From Thermotogaceae bacterium (GTDB taxonomy: Bacteria > Thermotogota > Thermotogae > B21-G9 > HyVt-16), in the NCBI GenBank assembly GCA_011043375.1, contig DQYP01000208.1, positions 1 to 9,244 of the forward strand: a stretch of 9,244 nucleotides of DNA, read 5' to 3'. Positions 1-6,892 of this stretch are shown one piece after another. The notes below the pieces were generated by a model that was not told where the DNA came from, did not search any database, and worked only from the letters and a program-made list of their open reading frames with translations. Position numbers and translations under genes: made by a program. Each line of letters starts with the position of its first letter. Position 1 is the first letter of the stretch.

Positions 1-1
1 C

Positions 2-850
2 AAAGTTTTCCCACCGGTTGTAACTGGACCAATGATAATGGTTATAGGGTTGACATTAAGCCCTGTAGCCATAGATATGGCATCTGAAAATTGGACCGTA
101 TCACTGATAGTCCTTGCAACTGTTATAATTTTCTCGACCTTCTTCAAAGGATTTTTCAGAATGATACCGGTTCTGATGGGGGTAGTAGTTGGTTATTTGA
201 TATCCGCAGCCATGGGAATAGTTGATCTCACGGTTGTGAAGGAATCACCCATCGTTTCATTGCCAGGTTTTATACTTCCGAAGTTCGATTGGAAAGCCAT
301 TTCACTCGTAGCACCTGTTGCCATAGCAACCTTCATGGAACACATAGGCGATATAACCACAAATGGAGCCGTTGTCGGGAAGAATTTCATAGAGAATCCC
401 GGATTACACAGGACATTGATTGGAGATGGTCTTGCAACTGCCGTTGCGGGGTTATTGGGTGGACCGGCAAATACAACATACAGCGAGAACACAGGTGTAC
501 TCGCACTCACGAGGGTCTATGATCCATCGGTTTTAAGGGGAGCCGCAATCATAGCGATAATTTTAGCATTCTTCTCAAAATTTGGGGCGATTCTCAGAAC
601 TATTCCAACACCAGTTATAGGTGGTGTGAGTTTGGTGCTATTTGGTATGATAGCCTCTGTTGGTGTTAGAACAATGATAAACGCGAAAGTGGATTTCAGT
701 AAGAGCAAAAATCTGTTGGTAGCTTCTTTGATACTGACAATAGGTGTGGGAGGAGCTGTTTTGAAAGTTGGTAACATAGCTTTCAAAGGAGTGGGGCTTG
801 CTGCCTTGATTGGAATAATAGCAAATCTGGTGATACCTGATAAAAATTGA
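2..850 (+). CDS. uraA: Uracil/nucleobase permease (NCS2/NAT family), C-terminal part
   Basis: Proton-coupled inner-membrane transporter that probably imports uracil or a related nucleobase for salvage. The reading frame is open to the window edge, so the N-terminal part is missing; the first codons give FPPVVTGPMIMVIGL, a block typical of uracil permeases, so the ATG at 32 is internal. Visible family marks are MEHIGD (its Glu at 338-340 corresponds to E. coli UraA E241) and the NAT signature ENTGVLALTR, whose first Glu at 485-487 corresponds to UraA E290. Several hydrophobic membrane segments follow, ending in a short polar tail. At the position of UraA H245 this protein has Asp, as in eukaryotic NAT carriers such as UapA. 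An SDR gene follows 26 bases downstream and is probably co-transcribed. The family is certain; uracil rather than another base is likely but not shown by sequence alone. Confidence 0.93.
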   Translation, partial: KVFPPVVTGPMIMVIGLTLSPVAIDMASENWTVSLIVLATVIIFSTFFKGFFRMIPVLMGVVVGYLISAAMGIVDLTVVKESPIVSLPGFILPKFDWKAISLVAPVAIATFMEHIGDITTNGAVVGKNFIENPGLHRTLIGDGLATAVAGLLGGPANTTYSENTGVLALTRVYDPSVLRGAAIIAIILAFFSKFGAILRTIPTPVIGGVSLVLFGMIASVGVRTMINAKVDFSKSKNLLVASLILTIGVGGAVLKVGNIAFKGVGLAALIGIIANLVIPDKN

Positions 851-862
851 GATACTATTTTT

Positions 863-870
863 AAGGGGGG
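863..870 (+). promoter_or_regulatory. Ribosome binding site deciding the TTG start of the SDR gene
   Basis: AAGGGGGG lies six bases before the TTG at 877. No ATG or GTG in frame is better placed, and the translation from this TTG begins right at the normal N-terminus of an SDR. Confidence 0.7.
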
Positions 871-876
871 ATTCTT

Positions 877-1644
877 TTGAACTTTGAAAACAAGGTTGTC
901 ATAGTCACCGGCGGAGGACAAGGGATAGGAGCCGCGATAGCTCATGAATTCAGCAAAAATGGTGCGAGTGTCATTTTGGCAGAAATAGATGAAGAGGCTG
1001 GTTTGGAAAGAGAAGAAATCATAAAAAGACTCGGTGGAGAATGCAAGTTCATAAGAACAGATGTATCAGACGAGGAATCTGTTGAAAGAATGGTGGAAGA
1101 GACCATAAATATTTATGAAAAAATAGATATACTCGTGAACAACGCAGCCATAAGTTGTGGTGGAGATATATTCACGAGACCTACTTCTGACTGGAAAAGA
1201 GTTATAGATGTGAACCTCACAGGACCATATCTTTGTAGTAAGTATGCGGCTAAGTACATGAAGGAAAAGGGTGGAGTGATAATAAACATAGCTTCAACAA
1301 GAGCCTTCATGTCAGAGCCAGATACAGAACCATACTCTGCCTCTAAGGGTGGAATAATAGCTTTAACTCATTCGCTTGCCATGAGCCTCTCAAAATACAA
1401 AATACGCGTTTGTGCTATCAGTCCTGGTTGGATTGAGGTTTCAGATTGGAAAAAGAGATCTTTGAGAAGGCCTTCAAAACTTAGGGAAATAGATCACAGA
1501 CAACATCCAGTGGGGAGAGTTGGAAAACCCGAGGATATCGCTAAAGCTTGCTTGTATCTATCTTCCGAAGATGCAGGTTTCATAACAGGTACTAATTTAA
1601 TCGTGGATGGTGGAATGACGATAAAGATGATCTATGCCGAATGA
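877..1644 (+). CDS. Short-chain dehydrogenase/reductase (SDR), classical type
   Basis: Cytoplasmic NAD(P)-dependent oxidoreductase of 255 residues, the usual size for classical SDRs. The Rossmann glycine motif TGGGQGIG is at residues 11-18, TDV at 61-63, NNAA at 88-91, the structural Asn at 113, the catalytic Ser at 140, and Tyr153 and Lys157 in YSASK, with PG at 183-184. All four members of the Asn-Ser-Tyr-Lys tetrad are present, so the enzyme should be active. The acidic residue at the end of beta-2 (Glu36 in LAEID) suggests NAD(H) rather than NADP(H). The C-terminal INxxVDGG-like stretch (NLIVDGG, 240-246) is typical of FabG-like and sugar or polyol dehydrogenases. The start is TTG, supported by AAGGGGGG at 863-870 six bases upstream. 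The substrate cannot be told from sequence. A terminator follows 55 bases after the stop. Confidence 0.93.
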   Translation: MNFENKVVIVTGGGQGIGAAIAHEFSKNGASVILAEIDEEAGLEREEIIKRLGGECKFIRTDVSDEESVERMVEETINIYEKIDILVNNAAISCGGDIFTRPTSDWKRVIDVNLTGPYLCSKYAAKYMKEKGGVIINIASTRAFMSEPDTEPYSASKGGIIALTHSLAMSLSKYKIRVCAISPGWIEVSDWKKRSLRRPSKLREIDHRQHPVGRVGKPEDIAKACLYLSSEDAGFITGTNLIVDGGMTIKMIYAE

Positions 1645-1699
1645 GGAAAATATTGAGAGCTGTAATCGATCAACGATGATTGTTATTTCAAAAGTTATA

Positions 1700-1730
1700 A
1701 GGGTGTTATGAGGTCATGACATCCTTTTTT
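1700..1730 (+). terminator. Intrinsic terminator after the permease-SDR unit
   Basis: The arm at 1700-1710 (AGGGTGTTATG) pairs with 1715-1725 (CATGACATCCT) in an 11-bp stem that includes two G-U wobble pairs and closes a four-base loop, AGGT. A T run at 1725-1730 follows directly. This is a standard Rho-independent layout. It separates the SDR gene from the flagellar operon. Confidence 0.8.
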
Positions 1731-1737
1731 GATTATT

Positions 1738-1763
1738 TAAAAAAATTTGGATTTTGTCGATAT
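1738..1763 (+). promoter_or_regulatory. Sigma-28 (sigma-D/FliA-type) promoter for the flgM operon
   Basis: TAAA at 1738-1741 and GTCGATAT at 1756-1763 are separated by 14 bases. The Bacillus sigma-D consensus is TAAA-N14-16-GCCGATAT, so the -35 is perfect and the -10 matches at seven of eight positions. Transcription would start near 1770, about 20 bases before the flgM ATG. An overlapping sigma-A reading (TTAAAA at 1737-1742, 18 bases, TATAAT at 1761-1766) is also possible, with a weaker -35. The site starts eight bases after the upstream terminator, as expected for a new transcription unit. Confidence 0.68.
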
Positions 1764-1776
1764 AATAATTGTGTGG

Positions 1777-1783
1777 AAGGAGG
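1777..1783 (+). promoter_or_regulatory. Ribosome binding site deciding the flgM start
   Basis: AAGGAGG ends seven bases before the ATG at 1791. A second purine block, GGAGGCGGG at 1800-1808, runs right up to the in-frame ATG at 1809 and is too close to serve it well, so 1791 is preferred. Confidence 0.75.
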
Positions 1784-1790
1784 CGAAAAA

Positions 1791-2081
1791 ATGATAGATG
1801 GAGGCGGGATGAAAATAAGCGACATCAAAAATCTTTTAGGAATAACAGGGGCCAAAAAAGGAAAGATAAATAAAGAGACACAGAACAACAAAATTGGAAA
1901 TGTCTCGGAGAGTATCGATATATCCGGAAAGGTTGAGATTCTGAACATTTTGAAGAAGACAAAAGAACTTCCGGAGATTAGGGAAAAATTGGTGATGCAA
2001 CTCAAAGAGAGTATAGAAAATGGAACTTACCAAATTGATCCAGGGAGGATCGCACGTAAAATCTTTGAGGAGGAATTCTGA
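1791..2081 (+). CDS. flgM: Anti-sigma-28 factor FlgM
   Basis: Negative regulator of late flagellar transcription: FlgM binds sigma-28 (FliA) in the cytoplasm until the hook is complete, then leaves through the flagellar export channel. The protein is 96 residues from the ATG at 1791, close to the family's usual size. The C-terminal half carries the family signature: a helix with IREKLVMQLKESI, then GTYQID and a closing helix IARKIFEEEF. The N-terminal half is Lys/Asn/Ser-rich and probably disordered, as in known FlgM proteins. The frame is open further upstream to an ATG at 1716, but that codon lies inside the upstream terminator and before the promoter. FlgM may also begin at ATG 1809 (MKISDIKN), which resembles other FlgM N-termini. 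The stop overlaps the flgN start by one base (TGATG). Confidence 0.9.
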   Translation: MIDGGGMKISDIKNLLGITGAKKGKINKETQNNKIGNVSESIDISGKVEILNILKKTKELPEIREKLVMQLKESIENGTYQIDPGRIARKIFEEEF

Positions 2082-2599
2082 TGGAAAATATCGATGTGTC
2101 TGTAGAGGGTGAAAACATTAAAAAATTGGATGAAATAATAGACAAACAAATCGAACTCCATGAAGAACTTAAAAATTTGCTCGGTCAAAAGCGTGAGTAT
2201 ATCCAAAATCGTGAAATTGATAAACTCGAGATGTTGGTATCTAAGGAAGAAAAAGTCATACTCGACATCAACGAAGCCGAGAATGAAAGGGAAAAACTCA
2301 TCGCTGAGATTGCAAATTCAATGAATATCGATAAAGGTGTAAGGGCGATCGAGCTTTGTGAAAAATTACCTCAGCCTCATTCTATAAATCTGATGATGAA
2401 GTTCGTGAGGCTGATGGAACTCATAAACGACATCGCTATTTTGAACATGGGTATTAAAAACATGCTTGAGTTTGAAAACACGTACATAGAGCTTACCATG
2501 AGACTTTTGAGTGGGAATTTGAAAAGGGATATTCTTTACACCAACAATGGGAAACACAGGGAAGACACTCCTTCATCTCTTCTCGATGGGAGAGTTTAA
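2081..2599 (+). CDS. flgN: FlgN-type flagellar export chaperone
   Basis: Cytoplasmic chaperone that in characterised bacteria binds the C-termini of FlgK and FlgL and delivers them to the flagellar type III export gate. The 172-residue product is almost entirely helical and rich in Glu, Lys and Leu, with heptad-like spacing over roughly residues 10-75 (for example ELHEELKNLLGQKREYI and KLEMLVSKEEKVILDI). A second helical part follows, and the short C-terminal tail has the family's glycine-containing extension (YTNNGKHRE). There is no signal peptide or membrane segment. Its start overlaps the flgM stop by one base, with GAGGAGG at 2067-2073 seven bases upstream, so translation is probably coupled. 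The call rests on this weak family pattern plus its position between flgM and flgK, the standard place for flgN. Confidence 0.82.
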   Translation: MENIDVSVEGENIKKLDEIIDKQIELHEELKNLLGQKREYIQNREIDKLEMLVSKEEKVILDINEAENEREKLIAEIANSMNIDKGVRAIELCEKLPQPHSINLMMKFVRLMELINDIAILNMGIKNMLEFENTYIELTMRLLSGNLKRDILYTNNGKHREDTPSSLLDGRV

Positions 2600-2602
2600 C
2601 AA

Positions 2603-5215
2603 ATGCCTGATATAAGCATATTTGGAACTTTGAATACCGGGATACTGGGTATTTATACCCATAAGCTTGCTATGAGTGTTGTCGCACATAATATTGCAAA
2701 TACCAACACACCGGGCTTCTCAAGGCAAAGGCCTGTGATCGTTGCTACTCCGCCAATTCCAACTTCTACACTCACTCAACCTTCCATACCGATGCAAGTG
2801 GGTACAGGCTCGATGGTGAGAAGTATAGAGAGGATAAGGGATAGTTTCTTGGATACACAGTATCGACAAGTAAATGCTAAAAACAGTTATTGGGATAAAA
2901 TCGCCTCCAATATGCATTTCGTCGAACAGCTTTTCAATGAACCCGGTGATAGTGGAATAAGGTATCTGTATGATTCGTTTTGGAATTCTCTTCAAGAAGT
3001 TATAAATGACCCCACCAATGTAGCTTCGAAGAAGGAAGTTGTTGCACGTGCAAACGAGCTCACTCAAAACATAGTGGATCTTTACGATAGACTCCAGCAA
3101 TTGAGAGTAGATATAAACAACGAGATAAAACAAAAGGTTGAAAGGATAAACTCCATACTGGAGAGGATAGCTGACGTCAATGTTAAAATAAGAACTTCTC
3201 TCGTCATGAAATCGCAACCTAATGATTTGATAGATGAGAGGGATAGATTGTTGGATGAACTTTCGCAGTATGCCAATATTTCTTACAGAGATCGTGATGA
3301 TGGGCAGATAGACCTGAGAATCGGTGATAAAATAGCCTTGTCAGGATCCGAGATAAATTACATGCGAGCTATTGAGCGCCCATTCAGTAGAGGTATATAT
3401 GAACTCTTTATAGGTAACGGTGGAGTTGTCATAAGTGATGGAGAAATGAAAGCTTTGATTCAACTCAGGGATGAGACAATTCCAAAATACATGCAGAGAA
3501 TAGATGAATTCGTTTTGAATCTGACAGATAAGATAAATTTGATTCATCAGGAAGGTTTTGATTCCAAAGGATCTGTGACTGGTATCCCGTTCTTTGAACA
3601 ACTCACTCCCATATCCGACGTCGATGATCCTAGGATTTTCAGAATACTTGGATCAACTATGCTTTCGGGAGGAAAAATAAATTATGTAACCGGAGGAAAG
3701 GATTTCAACGATCCTAATCCCTCAAACATATCTCTAGGACTCAGTGGCGATCTGATCTTATTCGATGGAAACAACATATCTGAAGTTTCGGTGAACACAT
3801 CTGATGATCTTCAAGCGATAATAGACAACATCAATACTTCTGCGGCTGGTAGTTGGGTTAATCTGGATTATCAACCATATGGCAGTGCCAATAGACTCTA
3901 CTTCAAGGGAGTTAATGGTAATTCACTGAACGATAAACTCATATTAGATCTTGGGAACTCCGTTTTGAGAAATCTTGGGTTTGACTATGTGGATCTTCAA
4001 GTTGTGAGAATAGATAGAAATTCTATCGAGGACTTCAAAAATAAATTTTCGACCCCTCAAAGTTACAACGTCTATGGCGTGAACATAACATTGGATCCGT
4101 CGGATGATGCCAATACTATCATGAACAACATCGCTGGTGCCATTTCAGGTGCTTCTGATGTGACTGCTCAAACTGTTGATTTAGATTCCGATGGGAATAC
4201 TGATTATATCTACATAATTCCTAAATCCAATGTAGATTATGACATCAGAAATGTAGATCCCGAGGATGAAAATGGTTTTCTTGTGGATGTTAAAGCAGAG
4301 ATCACAACGGTGGCTGCATTGAAAAACGATACACCAACCTTAGATAACGTTTTGGGATTGGACGAAACTGATGCAACGGAAAAGAACATAATAGACAATG
4401 GTTTCGATATAGTTATCAACAGTACAACCATCCATATAAATCCTGTGACGGATACCTTGGAAGATGTGGTAAAAAAAATAAATGAGGCTGAAACCGGTGT
4501 AATAGCAGATTTAACACCCCATAATTCTCTTGTGTTCAGGGCGGGCAGGGATTACAATTTTGACATGAGGAACATGAATATAAGTGGTCCAAGAGAATTT
4601 TGGGAAAAAGTGGGTTTCATTTCTGATGATGGCATGAGAGATTGGAGTATCAATTACGATTTGATTGATAGAAGCTGGGATTATAATACTTTCAAAAGTA
4701 ATGTTGATTTAGCAAAGAGATTGGAGATAGATAAAAACGAAGCCGATTATGGACTCGGGATTGCCTATCAATTTGCCGTTTCTTCTACATTGAGGTATAA
4801 ACCAGAAATTCTCGCGGTAGATTCAGGTGAAGCAATAGATTCTGATGGAGATTGGAGAGTTGATCGGATACTACCAACTGGTCCATCGAACGTTGAAATA
4901 ATTCAATATATGGCCGACTCGAAATTTCAAAGTATACTTTCAAATGGAACAGAGAGTTTCTCTGTGTTTCTTGGTTCAATAGTTGCTGAACTTGGTGTGG
5001 AAGGCGAGACAGCCTTGAAAATGAAGAGCAACAACGAATTATTGAAATTTCAAGTGGATAATGAACGTGAGAGAGTAAAAGGTGTCTCTTTGGATGAAGA
5101 GATGTCCAACATGATAAAATACCAACAAGCTTTTAACGCTTCAGCAAGAGTTATAACGGCAGTTGATGAAATGATCCAAAGGGTTATAGACAGACTGGGC
5201 ATTGTGGGTAGGTGA
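2603..5215 (+). CDS. flgK: Flagellar hook-associated protein 1 (FlgK), enlarged form
   Basis: First junction protein between flagellar hook and filament, exported through the flagellar type III system. The N-terminal rod-type helix holds the motif VVAHNIANTNTPGFSRQ (residues 26-42). The C-terminal helix holds VSLDEEMSNMIKYQQAFNAS (828-847), which assembles with it into the D0 core. A long coiled-coil D1 region spans about 80-225. At 870 residues it is far longer than Salmonella FlgK (553). The extra length lies in the middle, about 375-675, as three modules each ending in a Leu-x-x-Leu-Gly-like turn (NSVLRNLGF, TLDNVLGLD, EFWEKVGFI). The third, about 598-673, is a clear flagellin hook IN motif. 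A Ca-loop-like DLDSDGNTD is at 526-534. The ATG is preceded by GGGAGAG at 2588-2594, three bases after the flgN stop. There is no frameshift. Confidence 0.95.
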   Translation: MPDISIFGTLNTGILGIYTHKLAMSVVAHNIANTNTPGFSRQRPVIVATPPIPTSTLTQPSIPMQVGTGSMVRSIERIRDSFLDTQYRQVNAKNSYWDKIASNMHFVEQLFNEPGDSGIRYLYDSFWNSLQEVINDPTNVASKKEVVARANELTQNIVDLYDRLQQLRVDINNEIKQKVERINSILERIADVNVKIRTSLVMKSQPNDLIDERDRLLDELSQYANISYRDRDDGQIDLRIGDKIALSGSEINYMRAIERPFSRGIYELFIGNGGVVISDGEMKALIQLRDETIPKYMQRIDEFVLNLTDKINLIHQEGFDSKGSVTGIPFFEQLTPISDVDDPRIFRILGSTMLSGGKINYVTGGKDFNDPNPSNISLGLSGDLILFDGNNISEVSVNTSDDLQAIIDNINTSAAGSWVNLDYQPYGSANRLYFKGVNGNSLNDKLILDLGNSVLRNLGFDYVDLQVVRIDRNSIEDFKNKFSTPQSYNVYGVNITLDPSDDANTIMNNIAGAISGASDVTAQTVDLDSDGNTDYIYIIPKSNVDYDIRNVDPEDENGFLVDVKAEITTVAALKNDTPTLDNVLGLDETDATEKNIIDNGFDIVINSTTIHINPVTDTLEDVVKKINEAETGVIADLTPHNSLVFRAGRDYNFDMRNMNISGPREFWEKVGFISDDGMRDWSINYDLIDRSWDYNTFKSNVDLAKRLEIDKNEADYGLGIAYQFAVSSTLRYKPEILAVDSGEAIDSDGDWRVDRILPTGPSNVEIIQYMADSKFQSILSNGTESFSVFLGSIVAELGVEGETALKMKSNNELLKFQVDNERERVKGVSLDEEMSNMIKYQQAFNASARVITAVDEMIQRVIDRLGIVGR

Positions 5216-6126
5216 TGAATTTGAGAATAACACAGACAATGCTTAATTCACAGGTTTTGAGAAATTTACAGCAAGTTTTTAGAAGGATAACCAAAAGTGA
5301 GAATCAATTGGCGAGTGGACAAAAAATACAATACCCATCGGATGATGCGGTTTTAGCCACGAGAGCTTCAAAGATAGCCTCTCAAAAGCGTGAAATAGAA
5401 CAATACAAGAGGAACGTTGAAACCATTGACAATATAGTCAGTTCATATGACACGACTATTCGAGAGGTCTCATCAATATATCAAAGGATTCGTGAACTTA
5501 TGGTTAGAGGCGCAAACGATACCCTTTCGGATGTAGATAGAGAAGCGATCGCAAAAGAACTCGAGAGTATAAAAGAGCACTTGATAGCCATTGCCAACAC
5601 ACGTGTGGGAACCAACTACATATTTGGAGGTCCTGAATCCGATAGACCACCGGTGAGTGTTGCAGCGAACGGTAAGGTAACCATAGAGCTGAGTCCTGAG
5701 AAAGCTGATAGAAAATTGAAGATACAAGTCGCCGGCTACAATTTAGAATACAATGTCACAGTTAGAGATCTGTTCATTACCAGACGTGGTGAGAGTGTTT
5801 TTGATGCTATTGATCGAATGATAACCGATTTGAGAAATGGTAAACCCTTGAAATTATCTAACACCGATCTTGGTGCCATAGACGATTTGGTACACAACAC
5901 CAATATTAACATTGCCTTCATAGGGAGTGTTACAAGAATGTTGGAAATGATAAATAGCAGAATGGAAGACCTAGATTCTTTTATAACCGAATATCTATCC
6001 CAGGAAACTGATGCGGATATCACCGAAGTAGTTGCGCAGCTTTCCATGGATCAAGCAGTACTTCAATCAGCATTGAAGTCCAGTGCAAAGGTCATAACAC
6101 CAACGTTGGTTGATTTCTTGAGTTAA
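5215..6126 (+). CDS. flgL: Flagellar hook-associated protein 3 (FlgL)
   Basis: Second hook-filament junction protein, sitting between FlgK and the flagellin filament, and a flagellin homologue. The product is about 303 residues, the normal FlgL size. The flagellin-type N-terminus has RITQTML and the turn SGQKIQYPSDD (34-44). YIFGG at 135-139 is characteristic of FlgL. The C-terminal helix (about 266-303, DADITEVVAQLSMDQAVLQ and on) matches the flagellin C-terminal domain that pairs with the N-terminal helix. Three starts are close together: GTG 5212, ATG 5215 (overlapping the flgK stop as TGATG) and TTG 5221. AGGTGAT at 5210-5216 is ideally placed for TTG 5221, which would give the MRITQ N-terminus common in FlgL. 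ATG 5215 is kept as a compromise; the choice changes two residues. Confidence 0.95.
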   Translation: MNLRITQTMLNSQVLRNLQQVFRRITKSENQLASGQKIQYPSDDAVLATRASKIASQKREIEQYKRNVETIDNIVSSYDTTIREVSSIYQRIRELMVRGANDTLSDVDREAIAKELESIKEHLIAIANTRVGTNYIFGGPESDRPPVSVAANGKVTIELSPEKADRKLKIQVAGYNLEYNVTVRDLFITRRGESVFDAIDRMITDLRNGKPLKLSNTDLGAIDDLVHNTNINIAFIGSVTRMLEMINSRMEDLDSFITEYLSQETDADITEVVAQLSMDQAVLQSALKSSAKVITPTLVDFLS

Positions 6127-6146
6127 AAACTTTGATGGGAGTGTGA

Positions 6147-6641
6147 TTGAATTTGATTAAAACCCAGAAAATCGCGACAAGGATTGGTGAACTGGAGATC
6201 GATGAGAAAAGTATCATTCACTTTGAGGAAGGAATACCAGGATTCGATAAATTCAAAAACTACGTGATAGTGGAAAGGAAAGAGAGTGAACCGATAAAGT
6301 GGTTGGTTTGTATCGATGAGCCTGAGGTAATATTACCAGTAATAAACCCATGGTTGGTGAGGATAGATTACGATGTTAAAATAGATGAAGGAACCATAGA
6401 GATGTTGAACATAGAGTCACAAAAAGATGTTCTTGTTTTGTGCGTACTCGTTATACCAAAGAACAATCCACAGGATATGACGATAAATTTACTTGCACCC
6501 ATAATAATCAACATTAAGAACAATCGTGCAAGGCAAATCATCATGGAGGAAAGTGGCTACAAGATAAAACACAAGGTTACTGAGGAGTTAGAAAGAAGTA
6601 GAAAAATGATATCGGAAAAACCAGAGAAAGCGAATGGGTGA
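6147..6641 (+). CDS. fliW: Flagellar assembly factor FliW
   Basis: Cytoplasmic regulator that in Bacillus binds either free flagellin or CsrA. When flagellin is exported, FliW is released to inhibit CsrA, so flagellin mRNA is translated again. The product is 164 residues, slightly longer than B. subtilis FliW because of a charged C-terminal tail (about 146-164). Family features include the N-terminal strand GELEIDEKSIIHFEEGIPGF (residues 14-33), LPVINPW (63-69), and TINLLAPIIIN (112-122) followed by NRARQIIMEESGY (126-138). The TTG start at 6147 has GGGAG at 6137-6141 five bases upstream; TTG 6153 is a poorer choice. It lies 20 bases after flgL and is followed immediately by csrA, its known partner. 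Confidence 0.95.
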   Translation: MNLIKTQKIATRIGELEIDEKSIIHFEEGIPGFDKFKNYVIVERKESEPIKWLVCIDEPEVILPVINPWLVRIDYDVKIDEGTIEMLNIESQKDVLVLCVLVIPKNNPQDMTINLLAPIIINIKNNRARQIIMEESGYKIKHKVTEELERSRKMISEKPEKANG

Positions 6642-6646
6642 TAATA

Positions 6647-6892
6647 TTGCTTGTGTTGAGCAGAAAAAAAGAAGAGAGTATAATGATAGGTGATGATATC
6701 GAAATAAAAATAATCAAAATCGAAGGAAAAGCTGTTAAAATAGGGATAATAGCTCCGAAGAATTTGAGAATACTCAGAAAAGAGCTCTATGATGAGGTCA
6801 AGAATGAAAATATCAAAGCTGCTAAAAATGTAACAACGATAGATTTCAAGAGACTCACTGGAGGGATTGAGATTGAAAATAAAAGTGAATGA
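6647..6892 (+). CDS. csrA: Carbon storage/translational regulator CsrA
   Basis: Small dimeric RNA-binding protein that binds GGA motifs in mRNA leaders and blocks ribosome access; in FliW-containing bacteria its main target is flagellin mRNA. The TTG start at 6647 gives the family's invariant N-terminus MLVLSRKKEESIMIG. GGGTGAT at 6636-6642, overlapping the fliW stop, is the ribosome binding site. The frame is open back to GTG 6638, but that would add three non-family residues. The protein is 81 residues, slightly longer than E. coli (61) and B. subtilis (74) CsrA. The RNA-contacting residues Leu4 and Arg44 (NLRILRKELY) are kept. Asn55, which I recall as implicated in FliW sensitivity in B. 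subtilis CsrA, is also present. Its end overlaps the gatC start by 20 bases. Confidence 0.95.
   Translation: MLVLSRKKEESIMIGDDIEIKIIKIEGKAVKIGIIAPKNLRILRKELYDEVKNENIKAAKNVTTIDFKRLTGGIEIENKSE

Noticed and set aside
517..945. 142-residue open frame on the minus strand across the permease/SDR junction
   Set aside because: It is antisense to the well-supported permease and SDR genes, has no ribosome site and shows no recognisable protein features.
1729..1766. TTGATT (1729-1734) with TATAAT (1761-1766) as a sigma-A promoter
   Set aside because: The spacer is 26 bases, too long for sigma-A; the sigma-28 reading or TTAAAA with 18 bases fits better.
2720..3217. 165-residue open frame on the minus strand within flgK
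   Set aside because: It lies wholly antisense to the strongly supported flgK, with Tyr/Ile/His-rich low-quality composition typical of a shadow frame.
6638..6646. GTG at 6638 as the csrA start
   Set aside because: It would overlap the fliW stop, add three residues before the invariant MLVLSRK, and consume the ribosome site that serves TTG 6647.
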